From positions 124,001-188,000 of the forward strand of contig JAAXTM010000003.1 of assembly GCA_013336525.1 (NCBI GenBank): a stretch of DNA of 64,000 nt, given 5' to 3'. The DNA comes from Geobacteraceae bacterium (GTDB taxonomy: Bacteria; Desulfobacterota; Desulfuromonadia; Geobacterales; Pseudopelobacteraceae). The position numbers were made by a program, and so were the translations under genes. A model generated the notes under the pieces. That model was not told where the DNA came from. It did no database searches and worked only from the letters and a program-made list of their open reading frames with translations. Numbering within the stretch: position 1 is the first letter of the stretch; each line of letters begins with the position of its first letter. Below are positions 43,635 to 53,310 of this stretch, piece after piece.

Positions 43635-44852
43635 ATGACTGAACTTACACAACCCACAGAGCCACCGATGCCTCATATTTTGATCGTCGATGACGAACCC
43701 GGCATCCTTCAGATGTTGTCACTCTGTTTTCAGAAGGGCAACTTCCGCATAACCTGTTCCGGTGATGCGGCAGAGGCCTTTGAGTTGCTGTTGTTGGAGC
43801 CGTTTGATGCCATTATCAGCGATGTCATGATGCCGGGTGAGGACGGAATCTCATTTTTGGGCCGGGTTCACGAATCCTGGCCGGAGATTCCTGTCATCAT
43901 GATGACAGGCCATGCACAAATGCAGATGGCCGTAAATGCTATAAAAAATGGTGCATTTGACTTTGTCTGCAAGCCGTTCGATGTTGACTACATGCTTAAA
44001 ATTGTCGAACGGGCGGTTAACTATTCAAAGCTGCAGAGGATGGAAAAACAGTATCGCGCCGAACTGGAAGAGACGGTGGCTCAGCGAACTGCCGAATTAA
44101 AGGCGTCCATGGCCGAGCTTGATTTTGCCAGAATTGCGATCCAACAGGCTTCTGCCGATAAGAGCGCCTTTATGTCAACAATTTCACATGAAATGCGTAC
44201 GCCGATGAATGGCGTGATTGGTGCGTTGGAATTAATGGCAGAAGAGGGTGTGTCCGGCCTGTCAGCCGAGTATTTGGCCATGGCCCGCCAGTCGGCTGAT
44301 GACATGATTACATTGGTCAATCAGTTGCTGTCATTTAATAGCTCGAACGCATACGCTGGTGAAATCTCTAATCATGATCTTATAGACTTGCCTTCTACCA
44401 TGCAGGCGATTATTGCTGATCAGCAGCCGCTCTTTGCACGAAAGGGGCTTATACTTTCGCTGCAGTTGTCTGATGGCCTGCCGCGTCAGATCTGGAGCGA
44501 TCGGGAAAAATTGTGTCGTCTGTTTGAAATTCTGCTTGGCAATGCTCTCAAGTTCACCGACCATGGTTCTGTATCTCTGTTGGTTTCCCGTACCTGTTCT
44601 GATGAAGAGGGGGAGTCGATGCTTTTTACGCTTACAGACAGTGGTATCGGAATTCCGGAGGGTATGCTGGAAAAAATTTTTGAACCTTTTGTACAGGGGG
44701 ATAGCGCCCTCTCCCGCTGCCATGAAGGAGTGGGGCTCGGGCTTGCAATTGCCCGTCAGAACGTCATGCTGCTGAACGGCCGTGTGTGGGCTGAACATGT
44801 GCCTGTGGGCGGCAGCCGCTTCATAGTAACAATCAAAATAAGTACTCCGTGA
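43635..44852 (+). CDS. Response regulator-histidine kinase fusion
   Basis: The 405-residue soluble protein has an N-terminal receiver (IVDDEPGIL; phospho-Asp in AIISDVMMPGEDG), a coiled coil, a HisKA domain with SHEMRTPMNGVIG and a HATPase domain (LLGNALKFTDHG, DSGIGI, GVGLGLAI). I start at ATG 43635; an in-frame TTG seven codons earlier has no ribosome-binding site. An output-less receiver gene follows 10 bases downstream and is the likely phosphate acceptor. Confidence 0.9.
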   Translation: MTELTQPTEPPMPHILIVDDEPGILQMLSLCFQKGNFRITCSGDAAEAFELLLLEPFDAIISDVMMPGEDGISFLGRVHESWPEIPVIMMTGHAQMQMAVNAIKNGAFDFVCKPFDVDYMLKIVERAVNYSKLQRMEKQYRAELEETVAQRTAELKASMAELDFARIAIQQASADKSAFMSTISHEMRTPMNGVIGALELMAEEGVSGLSAEYLAMARQSADDMITLVNQLLSFNSSNAYAGEISNHDLIDLPSTMQAIIADQQPLFARKGLILSLQLSDGLPRQIWSDREKLCRLFEILLGNALKFTDHGSVSLLVSRTCSDEEGESMLFTLTDSGIGIPEGMLEKIFEPFVQGDSALSRCHEGVGLGLAIARQNVMLLNGRVWAEHVPVGGSRFIVTIKISTP

Positions 44853-44862
44853 GAGAAGGAGA

Positions 44863-45267
44863 ATGCCTGTGAAATGTCTAATTGCTGAAGATCAATTGTT
44901 GTCGCGCCGCATCCTGAAGGAGCTGCTTTCTTCCCAATTTGACTGCGACATTGCGGTGAACGGTCAGGAAGCCATTGACTCATTCCAGTTGGCACACGAA
45001 TCAAAGCGTCCCTACGACGTGATTTTTATGGATATCATGATGCCGGTCGTAGACGGACTGGAGGCGTTGCTTTGTATCCGCACGCTGGAACGGAAGATGG
45101 AAATCCCTCACAGCCTGGCGGTAAAAGTTATCATGACAACCGCTCTTGATGATCCGAAAACGGTTGTCAAATCATTCAACGATTGCCAGGCGGACTCATA
45201 CATTGTCAAACCGATCAGCAGGCAGAAACTTGCAAATGAGCTACGCAAACTCAAACTGATGCAATAA
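44863..45267 (+). CDS. Single-domain response regulator (receiver)
   Basis: The 134-residue CheY-like receiver has the acidic pair in IAEDQLLSRR, the phospho-Asp in VIFMDIMMPVVDG, the Thr in IMTTALDD and the Lys in IVKPIS. Insertions in the middle (LERKMEIPHSLAVK) distinguish it from the CheY at 47462. An AAGGAGA site precedes the ATG. It lies between a kinase and a receptor-like protein and probably links them. Confidence 0.9.
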   Translation: MPVKCLIAEDQLLSRRILKELLSSQFDCDIAVNGQEAIDSFQLAHESKRPYDVIFMDIMMPVVDGLEALLCIRTLERKMEIPHSLAVKVIMTTALDDPKTVVKSFNDCQADSYIVKPISRQKLANELRKLKLMQ

Positions 45268-45277
45268 GGTGTAATAT

Positions 45278-47098
45278 ATGGCATTTCAAATTTCTTCACA
45301 AAGTGAAAATATTAATAAACTGGCTGCCTGGCGTGACTTGATTTTGCCGGCAATCGAGACGCTGCGGCGTATGGCCGGCACAACAGAAGATGAGTTTCTT
45401 CAGATTGGCTCCCAGCTGCAATCGTTTTATCAGCGCTCGGTGGATATTTCCGGAGCTGCCAATCAACTTGTATCGGTTGTATCAGGTGAGAATGTGGTTG
45501 CTCTGACATCCCGACTGCAGCAGATGATGCTGGATATGGAGTCATATCTTGCTAACGCCAGAGCCCGCAGCAGTGAAAGCTGCAATACTCTGGAACAGGT
45601 ACAGGACCTGCTGGATAGACTTTCCGAGCCGATGCAGGGTTTCCAGAAGATGAACAAAACACTCCGTATGCTGAGTATTTCCACCAAAATTGAAAGCTCG
45701 CGCCTTGGCGAGCTTGGCAGCGGCTTTGTTAATCTGGCTATGGATGTCGAGAAACTTTCACATCAGGTCAATGAAAAATCTGCCGCAATTCTGGATCATC
45801 GCCAACTGCTGGCAACCTTGATCACCGATAATCTCGCCCTTGTTCGCGCTACAGAAACCAAACAGGACGTCACGGTGTCAGCAACTCTTAAAGAGACCTC
45901 TGCTAATCTTACGGAACTTGTTGCGGTCAATGATCGCTGTAAAGAGTTTGGCAACACCGTGTCAGTCATATCGGCCGAGGTTACTAACAGCATCAGTGAA
46001 GTCGTTTCTTCCATGCAGATGCATGACATGACCCGTCAGCAACTTGAACATGTCGTTGAAGCACTGGAACGTCTGGCAGATGAGTTTGCTGATTCAAGAA
46101 CATCCTCTGTTGATGATGACAGTCTGCGCAGAATTATCATTGAAGCCGGAGATGTCTGTGAACTTCAGGAAGCCCAGCTCCATTTCGCTGCAGGTGAGCT
46201 CTACACGGCTGTAAATATTATCGTGGACAATCTGCGTGAGGTTGCCAATAAACAATCGGTGATTGCTCAGGAAACAATAACCGTGACCGGTGCTGCTGAT
46301 TCAGGCGGCTCTTCTTTTGTCGATGTCATGAGCCAGGGGATGAACGCGGTAACTGCCGTTCTGACGTCATGTGCCAAGGCCGACCGGAACATGTCGGTTA
46401 CGATGAAAAAGGTTGCGCAAACCATTGATGAAATAGCGGGCTTTGTTACCGACATTGAGGCTATTGGTTCCGAGATTGACCTGATTGCCCTCAACTCGCA
46501 GGTCAAGGCAGCACTTACCGGTACGGAAGGGGCCGCCCTTGGGGTTCTGGCCGAAGCGATCAAGCGCCTTTCTGACGAAGCGATACGACAGACTAATTCC
46601 GTTGCCGAGATCCTGACCGGAATTCATGCGGTAACCGAGCATCTGCTGGCCAATACGGAAAATGAAGAGAATCAGCTTGGCTCCAGTGTAAGCTCCATGC
46701 AGGACGAGTTGGTGGTCATCCTGCGCAATATGGGAGAAATGAACGCGGAGATGCATTCGGTTCTGTCCGGCTTGAATGAAAGAGTACTCAGCTTGACTCA
46801 GGATGTGGAACAGGCTACCGCCGGTGTTGATGTCCATGAACGAACAAAGGTCATGGCTGATGGTGTTCTTGACTCTCTTAAACAGATTGTTGCCGAGTCG
46901 CGTCAGATTGAACCGGCCAGCAGTGAGTTCAAGGTGAACCTCCGGCACATGGAAGAACATTACACTATGGAGAGTGAACGACACATTCACGAAGCACTGG
47001 CCCGTAAACGAAGCGGTCAGAGTGCACTTGCGATCCAGGATGTTGCGAAGAGCAGTTCGGATGATTCAGAATATGGAGATAATGTAGATCTTTTTTGA
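45278..47098 (+). CDS. Soluble MCP-like coiled-coil protein with two degenerate tips
   Basis: The 606-residue protein has no membrane segment and is helical throughout. Two regions recall the receptor tip: LRMLSISTKIESSRLGELGSG (about 129-149) and IDLIALNSQVKAALTGTEG (about 401-419). Both depart from the canonical [11 protein letters not shown]. The rest looks like long antiparallel coiled coil (MHDMTRQQLEHVVEALERL and similar). It could scaffold or antagonise receptor arrays; it cannot be assumed to bind CheA/CheW normally. It is encoded between a receiver and a STAS gene. Confidence 0.75.
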   Translation: MAFQISSQSENINKLAAWRDLILPAIETLRRMAGTTEDEFLQIGSQLQSFYQRSVDISGAANQLVSVVSGENVVALTSRLQQMMLDMESYLANARARSSESCNTLEQVQDLLDRLSEPMQGFQKMNKTLRMLSISTKIESSRLGELGSGFVNLAMDVEKLSHQVNEKSAAILDHRQLLATLITDNLALVRATETKQDVTVSATLKETSANLTELVAVNDRCKEFGNTVSVISAEVTNSISEVVSSMQMHDMTRQQLEHVVEALERLADEFADSRTSSVDDDSLRRIIIEAGDVCELQEAQLHFAAGELYTAVNIIVDNLREVANKQSVIAQETITVTGAADSGGSSFVDVMSQGMNAVTAVLTSCAKADRNMSVTMKKVAQTIDEIAGFVTDIEAIGSEIDLIALNSQVKAALTGTEGAALGVLAEAIKRLSDEAIRQTNSVAEILTGIHAVTEHLLANTENEENQLGSSVSSMQDELVVILRNMGEMNAEMHSVLSGLNERVLSLTQDVEQATAGVDVHERTKVMADGVLDSLKQIVAESRQIEPASSEFKVNLRHMEEHYTMESERHIHEALARKRSGQSALAIQDVAKSSSDDSEYGDNVDLF

Positions 47099-47114
47099 GG
47101 GTAAGGAGCCCAGC

Positions 47115-47462
47115 ATGCCACTTAACAGTTCAGTCCGTGAAAACGGCGAAATCATTGTCACCAGCGGTGGCCGCCTTACCATTGAAAACGCCGCCGAATT
47201 TTCACGCATCGTACGCGAAGCTCTGGAAGCGTCAAATGTTGTTGCACTTGAGTTTGAGTCGGAAGTTGAGATTGACATCACCGGCGTGCAGATTATCTGC
47301 TCAGGCTGCAGGAGCGCCGCTGCAGGTGGTAAAATATTTACGTATCACGGCTCACAACCGCAGGCTCTTACAGACATTATAACGAACAGCGGTGCAGAAC
47401 GTCACGCGGTCTGCAAACATAACAATGATTCTACATGTATCTGGTTTGGAGGAATGAAGTAA
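47115..47462 (+). CDS. STAS domain protein
   Basis: The 115-residue protein fits a stand-alone STAS (anti-anti-sigma-like) fold. EIIVTSGGRLTIENAAEF opens it, and EVEIDITGVQIICSGCRSA carries the loop in which a phosphorylatable Ser/Thr normally sits (Thr here, in DITG). No anti-sigma kinase is nearby, so the partner may be CheA or one of the other kinases. Its last base overlaps the cheY start. Confidence 0.75.
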   Translation: MPLNSSVRENGEIIVTSGGRLTIENAAEFSRIVREALEASNVVALEFESEVEIDITGVQIICSGCRSAAAGGKIFTYHGSQPQALTDIITNSGAERHAVCKHNNDSTCIWFGGMK

Positions 47463-47827
47463 TGGCAAAATTAATCATGACGGCCGACGATTCGGCCAGT
47501 GTACGGCAGATGGTGGCATTTACCCTTAAGCAGAACGGCTATGATGTTGTCGAGGCGGTTGATGGCAGGGATGCCCTCAACAAGTTGAATGCTCAAAAGG
47601 TCGATATGCTGCTGACCGACCTGAATATGCCCAATATGGATGGCATCGGGCTTATCAAAGGGGTCCGTGCCGGATCCCTGAACAAATTCATCCCCATTGT
47701 CATGCTGACCACCGAGTCAAACGACACAAAAAAAGGTGAGGGCAAGGCAGCCGGTGCTACCGGGTGGATTGTCAAGCCGTTCAAACCGGAACAGCTGATT
47801 GCGGTTATCAAGAAAGTTTTGGGATAG
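47462..47827 (+). CDS. cheY: Chemotaxis response regulator CheY
   Basis: The 121-residue receiver is a typical CheY: ADDS acidic pocket, phospho-Asp D53 in LLTDLNMPNMDG, Thr in MLTTESND, Lys in VKPFKPEQL. GGAGG lies upstream of ATG 47462, which overlaps the STAS stop. The cheA gene follows after a hairpin repeat. It should carry the signal from CheA to the motor or another target. Confidence 0.93.
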   Translation: MAKLIMTADDSASVRQMVAFTLKQNGYDVVEAVDGRDALNKLNAQKVDMLLTDLNMPNMDGIGLIKGVRAGSLNKFIPIVMLTTESNDTKKGEGKAAGATGWIVKPFKPEQLIAVIKKVLG

Positions 47828-47857
47828 GGCAATTTTGAAAAGCCAAATCAAATCGTC

Positions 47858-47970
47858 TCACGCAAAGCCGCAAAGCCGCAAAAAAAGTCAAAAAAAAGCT
47901 TTATGTATTTAACCCCAAAGACTTTAAGTTTTTATCTTGGTTTACTTTGCGCCTTTGCGGCTTTGCGTGA
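47858..47970. repeat. Hairpin repeat, arms TCACGCAAAGCCGCAAAG
   Basis: Left arm 47858-47882 and right arm 47946-47970 are inverted copies of an iterated GCAAAGCC word. The loop carries CCCCAAAGACTTTAAG (47914-47929). It lies between cheY and cheA. Confidence 0.8.
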
Positions 47971-48002
47971 TAATTGATTTTGAATTTAAGAGGTGAACAT
48001 CC

Positions 48003-50126
48003 ATGATGGAAGAAGCCATTGCAACATATCGTGAAGAGGCCAGTGAACTGCTTGCAGAACTTGAAACTTCGCTGCTGGATCTCGAAGAGACACCGGATGA
48101 CAATGACCTGATCAATCGCGTGTTCCGGGCCATGCACACGATCAAGGGTTCCGGGGCCATGTTTGGCTTTGATGAGATAGCCTCATTTACCCATGAGGTC
48201 GAAACGGTTTTCGACATGGTGCGTAACGGCAAGATGACCGTTACCAAGCGGCTGCTGGATCTGACGCTCAAATCGCGTGACCATATTTCCTATCTGCTCA
48301 GTTGTCCATTGGGTGAAGCTGTTGACCGCAGCGATGGAGATGAAATCATCGCGGGTTTGCGTCAGCTGGTGCCGCAGATTGAGTTGCCACAAAAAGGTTC
48401 AACTGAAGTGCCGGCAATAAACCTCCCGGCCGTGTCCGAGGATGAACTGGCAAATGAAAGCACCTGGCGAATCCGCTTCCGTCCTGCTTCAAATATTCTC
48501 ATGTGTGGTACCAGCCCCATTTCGTTGATCAATGAACTGCGCGGCCTCGGTACAGCCCATGTCGTGGCCCAGTTTGACGAAATTCCTCCGCTTGATGAAA
48601 TAGTCGGCGAAAATTGTTATATCTACTGGGACATAATCCTGACAACCACCCGTGGACAGGATGCAATCAAGGATGTCTTCATCTTTGTTGAGGATGATTG
48701 TGAAATCAAGATCGAACTGATCGATAAAAGCGGCCTGATTGACAAGGAGGAGGGTTACAAAAAGCTCGGTGACATTCTGGTCGAACGTGGGGATCTCTCT
48801 CCGGTGGAGATGCAAAAAGTTCTTATGCTGCAGAAACGTTTCGGAGAATTGCTGGTAGAGCAGGGTATAGTTTCTCCTGAAAAAGTGCAGTCGGCTCTGA
48901 TCGAGCAGCAGCATGTCAAGAGTGTCCGAAAGGAGCGGAGTGAGGCTCCGCAGCAGGAAGCGGCAGCCAGTATCCGCGTCCCGGCCGAACGGCTGGACCA
49001 GCTGATCAATCTGGTCGGTGAGATGGTCACGGTACAGGCTCACCTATCACAAGTCTCCATGGCTGGTGGAGATGCAACCTTTATCGCCATATCCGAAGAG
49101 GTAGAGCGCCTCACCAACGAACTGCGTGATACCGCTCTCAATATCCGTATGCTTCCTATCGGCAGTACCTTTAGTAAATTCAAGCGACTGGTACGCGACC
49201 TCTCCAGTGAACTTGGCAAAGAGATCGAAATGGAAACTTTCGGCGCCGAGACCGAGTTGGACAAGACCGTTATCGAAAAGTTGAACGACCCTCTGGTACA
49301 CATCATCCGCAACAGCATCGACCACGGCATTGAAATGCCTGAAGCGCGTAAAGCAGCGGGGAAAACATCACATGGCACAGTTTACCTGGGAGCTGAGCAC
49401 TCTGGTGATTCGGTGCTGGTCACTATTCGGGATGACGGAGCCGGTCTCGATCGGGATCGTATTCGCGCCAAAGCCGTCGAGAGAGGTCTGATTTCGGCGA
49501 CGGCAGAAGTGTCTGACAGAGAAATTTATGCTCAGATCTTTGCTCCCGGTTTCTCTACGGCCGAAAAGGTCACCAGCGTCTCCGGGCGCGGGGTAGGGAT
49601 GGACGTTGTCAAACGTGGCATCGATGGCCTGCGCGGTTCTATCGGGGTTGACAGTACACGAGGTTCAGGCACGACTATCACGCTCAAAATCCCACTGACC
49701 CTGGCAATCATCGACAGCCTGCTGGTTAAGATAGGTAAGGATCATTTTGTGCTGCCGCTGGCTTCGGTAGAGGAGTGTATCGAGCTGACGAGAGAGGATG
49801 TTAACAATTCTCATGGCCGCAACCTGGCCAACGTGCGCGGCGCTATTATTCCGTATATCCCGCTCCGCCAGCATTTTCTCATGGCTGATCAGCGCCCCGA
49901 GATTGAGCAGATCGTGATTGCCGATATCCACGGCACTAAAGTCGGTTTTGTGGTGGATCATGTGGTTGGTGAACATCAGACTGTTATCAAGTCTCTCGGC
50001 AAGATGTACCGCGATGTGAAGGGCGTTTCTGGTGCTACAATTCTGGGTGATGGCACCGTGGCGCTGATTCTTGATATGGGCGTTTTACTGCATTCTATTG
50101 AAAAACTGGAGCATGCAGCTGTTTGA
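48003..50126 (+). CDS. cheA: Chemotaxis histidine kinase CheA with embedded MshEN-like module
   Basis: The 707-residue kinase has an Hpt domain with H45 in [15 protein letters not shown] and a P2-like domain ([14 protein letters not shown]). An insert at about 254-303 follows, made of two copies of an LGxxLVxxGxxS...Q motif. Then come the dimerisation helix ([17 protein letters not shown]), the HATPase ([27 protein letters not shown]) and a CheW-like C-terminal domain. The insert resembles tandem MshEN/GspE N-terminal motifs, some of which bind c-di-GMP. The catalytic residues look intact. Confidence 0.93.
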   Translation: MMEEAIATYREEASELLAELETSLLDLEETPDDNDLINRVFRAMHTIKGSGAMFGFDEIASFTHEVETVFDMVRNGKMTVTKRLLDLTLKSRDHISYLLSCPLGEAVDRSDGDEIIAGLRQLVPQIELPQKGSTEVPAINLPAVSEDELANESTWRIRFRPASNILMCGTSPISLINELRGLGTAHVVAQFDEIPPLDEIVGENCYIYWDIILTTTRGQDAIKDVFIFVEDDCEIKIELIDKSGLIDKEEGYKKLGDILVERGDLSPVEMQKVLMLQKRFGELLVEQGIVSPEKVQSALIEQQHVKSVRKERSEAPQQEAAASIRVPAERLDQLINLVGEMVTVQAHLSQVSMAGGDATFIAISEEVERLTNELRDTALNIRMLPIGSTFSKFKRLVRDLSSELGKEIEMETFGAETELDKTVIEKLNDPLVHIIRNSIDHGIEMPEARKAAGKTSHGTVYLGAEHSGDSVLVTIRDDGAGLDRDRIRAKAVERGLISATAEVSDREIYAQIFAPGFSTAEKVTSVSGRGVGMDVVKRGIDGLRGSIGVDSTRGSGTTITLKIPLTLAIIDSLLVKIGKDHFVLPLASVEECIELTREDVNNSHGRNLANVRGAIIPYIPLRQHFLMADQRPEIEQIVIADIHGTKVGFVVDHVVGEHQTVIKSLGKMYRDVKGVSGATILGDGTVALILDMGVLLHSIEKLEHAAV

Positions 50127-50161
50127 AGACGGTAAGTGATCCACATCTCAGAGGAGGTAGT

Positions 50162-51847
50162 ATGTTCGCTAACATGAAGATCGGTAAACGGATGACGCTT
50201 GGTTTTGGTTTGCTGCTGGTTATTATGGCTGTGCTTGTATGGGAAGGCGTGTCGGGTATGGCAGGGATTCAAAAGAATCTTGATCGCATTGTTAAGGTTA
50301 ATAATGTTCGTGTTGAGTTAGCCAATGATAGCAATGACCAAATTGCGACGGTATCTGTTAATCTGAGAAACATTATTATGGAATCTGATGACTCCAAGCA
50401 TCCGCCACTTGAAAAAATGGTTGCTGATGCCCGCGCCAAATATGACGATAACTTTAAAAAAATACAGGAAATGACCAGTAAGGATGACAGTAAATCTCAT
50501 GAACTGTTTGTCAAGATAAAGGAAGCTCAGGATCATGCACGCATGCTCAATAAAAAAGTAGATGAGCTTGATGCTGCCAAAAAAGATGCTGAGGCAGTTT
50601 CACTTCTTAACAGAGAGGCTGGACCCGCTGTCGAAAAATGGAAAACACTGGTAGAAAATTTAATTGACCACAATATGGAACGCAACAAAATGCGCTATGA
50701 AGAGGCTACCAAAGAATTCACAAGTGCACGGAATACCATGTTTGGACTCGGTGCCGCAGCCATTCTGATAGCAATATTTACCGCCCTATTCCTGACTCGT
50801 GGCATCGTGCGTCCGATTAATGAGGCAGTTAGCGTTGCCAACTCCCTTGCTAAGGGCGACCTGACCATAACAGTCGAGTCAAAGTCCAAAGATGAAACCG
50901 GTCTTATGATGGCTGCTATTGCAACCATGGTAGACAGGTTGAAGCACGTTGTTGGTGATGTCATGTCGGCAGCCGATAATGTTTCCTCTGGCAGTCAGCA
51001 ACTCTCCGCTACTGCCCAGCAGATGTCGCAGGGGGCTACCGAGCAGGCCGCCAGCGCCGAAGAGATCTCCTCCAGCATGGAAGAGATGGCTTCCAGCATC
51101 CGCCAAAACACTGATAATGCCATGCAGACGGAGAAAATATCTGTAAAGAGCTCTGTCGATGCCAAAGAGGGGGGCAAGGCGGTTATCGAAACGGTTGCTG
51201 CGATGAAGGAAATTGCCACCAAAATATCGATCATCGAAGAAATTTCCCGTCAGACGAACCTGCTCGCGCTGAACGCCGCTATCGAAGCAGCCCGAGCCGG
51301 GGAGCATGGCAAAGGTTTTGCCGTCGTCGCTTCTGAGGTTCGCAAGCTTGCAGAACGGAGCCAATCGGCTGCCGGTGAAATTTCCAGCCTGTCCAGCCGA
51401 AGCGTTGCCATCGCCGAGCAGGCTGGCGAGATGCTGACCAAGATGGTGCCGGATATCCAGCGCACCGCCGAACTGGTGCAGGAAATCACCGCTTCCAGCA
51501 AGGAACAGGATACCGGCGCCGAACAGATCAACAAGGCGATCCAGCAACTCGATCAGGTTATCCAGCAGAATGCTTCAGCTTCTGAAGAGATGGCATCCAC
51601 CTCGGAAGAGCTTTCCAGCCAGGCCGAACAGTTGAGCGATGCGGTTGCCTTCTTCAAGATTGACGGTGGCGGCAGTTCCCGCGCCCCGCGTCAACAGGTT
51701 GCCAAGCAGGGCAAACACGTGCAGATCGCCCATGCCGGAGTAAAGGTAAAAACCGCATCTGCAAAGCGTACATCCGGCGGTGGTATTAATCTTGAATTGG
51801 GGCAAGCTGGTCCGGACCATCTCGATGATGAGTTTGAGAAATTCTAA
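50162..51847 (+). CDS. Methyl-accepting chemotaxis protein (paralogue of 40797)
   Basis: The 561-residue receptor has TM1 at about 12-31, a helical periplasmic domain unlike that of its paralogue in sequence, TM2 at about 195-215, HAMP and a signalling domain almost identical at protein level to that of the 40797 receptor. It also ends in [10 protein letters not shown], a probable CheR tether. ATG 50162 follows GAGGAGG; the frame's earlier ATG at 50123 lies inside cheA. The second cheW follows after a repeat element. Confidence 0.95.
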   Translation: MFANMKIGKRMTLGFGLLLVIMAVLVWEGVSGMAGIQKNLDRIVKVNNVRVELANDSNDQIATVSVNLRNIIMESDDSKHPPLEKMVADARAKYDDNFKKIQEMTSKDDSKSHELFVKIKEAQDHARMLNKKVDELDAAKKDAEAVSLLNREAGPAVEKWKTLVENLIDHNMERNKMRYEEATKEFTSARNTMFGLGAAAILIAIFTALFLTRGIVRPINEAVSVANSLAKGDLTITVESKSKDETGLMMAAIATMVDRLKHVVGDVMSAADNVSSGSQQLSATAQQMSQGATEQAASAEEISSSMEEMASSIRQNTDNAMQTEKISVKSSVDAKEGGKAVIETVAAMKEIATKISIIEEISRQTNLLALNAAIEAARAGEHGKGFAVVASEVRKLAERSQSAAGEISSLSSRSVAIAEQAGEMLTKMVPDIQRTAELVQEITASSKEQDTGAEQINKAIQQLDQVIQQNASASEEMASTSEELSSQAEQLSDAVAFFKIDGGGSSRAPRQQVAKQGKHVQIAHAGVKVKTASAKRTSGGGINLELGQAGPDHLDDEFEKF

Positions 51848-51864
51848 ACATCAGGTGGTTGAGG

Positions 51865-51955
51865 CAGGGTCATGGGGCAAGGGTCAAGGAAAGCCAAAGA
51901 CTTTGATTCTACTTGACCCATGACCCTTGACCCTGTTTTTTATCCCTTGACCCTA
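51865..51955. repeat. Hairpin repeat, GGGTCAA-type arms, second copy in the che cluster
   Basis: CAGGGTCATGGGGCAAGGGT (51865-51884, continuing CAAGG) inverts as CTTGACCCATGACCCTTGAC (51912-51931, continuing CCTG), with an extra CCCTTGACCCT at 51944-51954. The loop carries AGCCAAAGACTTTGATTCT (51892-51910). It sits between receptor and cheW, mirroring the 42481 element, which follows the other receptor. Confidence 0.8.
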
Positions 51956-51968
51956 CTAAGGAGCTTCT

Positions 51969-52445
51969 ATGAGCGTAACGGGAATAACCGAAACGGTTCA
52001 ATATCTGACTTTTAAATTATCTGACGAGGTCTTTGCCCTGGATGTTGCCAAAGTGCGCGAGATTCTCGAAATAACCAGTATTACCAAAGTCCCTCAGACA
52101 CCTGATTTTATGCGGGGTGTCATCAACCTGCGCGGTAGCGTAGTGCCGGTCATCGACATGCGGCTTAAATTTGGCATGAGTGCGACCGAGCAGACCGTTA
52201 ATACCTGCATCATTGTGGTGGAGATCAATATGGACGGCGATACTACCGTACTAGGGGCTCTGGCCGATTCAGTACAGGAAGTGGTCGAGATGGAGCCGGA
52301 AAGTATTGAGGCTGCCCCGCATATCGGCACCAAGCTGAATACCGACTTTATTAAAGGTATGGGCAAGGTAGACAGCCGCTTTGTGATGATTCTGGATATC
52401 GACAGAGTGTTTTCATCAGATGAGCTGTCTGATCTGGGACAATAA
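51969..52445 (+). CDS. cheW: Chemotaxis coupling protein CheW (copy 2)
   Basis: The 158-residue protein has the same length as copy 1 and differs mainly at conservative positions ([36 protein letters not shown]). It should connect the neighbouring receptor with CheA. AAGGAG precedes the ATG. The cheR start follows its stop by one base, so it belongs to the cheR-cheD-cheB unit. Confidence 0.95.
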   Translation: MSVTGITETVQYLTFKLSDEVFALDVAKVREILEITSITKVPQTPDFMRGVINLRGSVVPVIDMRLKFGMSATEQTVNTCIIVVEINMDGDTTVLGALADSVQEVVEMEPESIEAAPHIGTKLNTDFIKGMGKVDSRFVMILDIDRVFSSDELSDLGQ

Positions 52446-52446
52446 G

Positions 52447-53310
52447 GTGGCAAATCCCCGAGACAACAATAACCCACGTTTACCGGCAACCCTTTCTGAT
52501 CGTGAATTCAGTAGATTCAGTGCTTTTATTTATGATCATGCCGGCATCAAGATGCCGCCTGCCAAGAAAACCATGCTTGAAGCGCGTCTGCAGAAGCGGC
52601 TGAAAGCTAACTCAATTGGTTCATTTGAAGAATATAGTGATTATGTCTTCAGCCAAGAGGGGCGAGCGACTGAGCTCATACATCTGATTGATGTGGTGAC
52701 AACCAACAAAACGGATTTTTTCCGTGAACCGGGCCATTTTGATTTTATGGTGAAAACGGCTTTACCCAATATTCTCAATGCCAGAGGGCCGTCACGTGAT
52801 CCGGTGCGGATCTGGAGTGCCGGTTGTTCCACAGGTGAAGAACCATATACCATGGCTATGGTACTTTCTGAATTTGCCGCTGGCCGCCCCGATTTCAAGG
52901 CTGCAATTACCGCCTCCGATATTTGTACCCAGGTTTTGCAGACCGCCCGTACCGGCATCTATCCTGAAGAGAGAACAGATCCCATTCCGCTGAATCTGAA
53001 GAAAAAATATCTGATGCGGAGCCGGGAAAAATCCAAATCATTGGTGCGGGTCTGCCCTCAGTTGCGCTCGATGGTCTCGTTTCGGCGGATCAATTTTATG
53101 GATGATGACCTAGGTATTGCAGAAAAAATGGACATTATTTTTTGCCGTAATGTTGTTATCTATTTCGATAAACCAACCCAACAGACCTTGATGCGGAAGT
53201 TTTATAAACAGCTCAAACCGGGGGGGTATCTGTTTATCGGTCATTCAGAAACGTTGAGCGGGCTTGATGTTGATTTTAAAGCCGTGGCATCAACGGTGTA
53301 TAGGAAGTGA
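52447..53310 (+). CDS. cheR: Chemotaxis protein methyltransferase CheR
   Basis: The 287-residue enzyme methylates receptor glutamates with S-adenosylmethionine. An N-terminal helical domain is followed by the methyltransferase core with IWSAGCSTGEEPYTMAM, DICTQVLQTARTGIY, IIFCRNVVIYFDKP and GYLFIGHSETL. The GTG at 52447 is one base after the cheW stop. Both large receptors of the cluster carry a possible CheR-binding C-terminal pentapeptide. It overlaps cheD by four bases. Confidence 0.95.
   Translation: MANPRDNNNPRLPATLSDREFSRFSAFIYDHAGIKMPPAKKTMLEARLQKRLKANSIGSFEEYSDYVFSQEGRATELIHLIDVVTTNKTDFFREPGHFDFMVKTALPNILNARGPSRDPVRIWSAGCSTGEEPYTMAMVLSEFAAGRPDFKAAITASDICTQVLQTARTGIYPEERTDPIPLNLKKKYLMRSREKSKSLVRVCPQLRSMVSFRRINFMDDDLGIAEKMDIIFCRNVVIYFDKPTQQTLMRKFYKQLKPGGYLFIGHSETLSGLDVDFKAVASTVYRK

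Noticed and set aside
47858-47970. Possible GEMM c-di-GMP riboswitch because of GCAAAGCC words upstream of cheA
   Set aside because: The GEMM core and tetraloop-receptor sequence are absent, and the words belong to symmetric hairpin arms.
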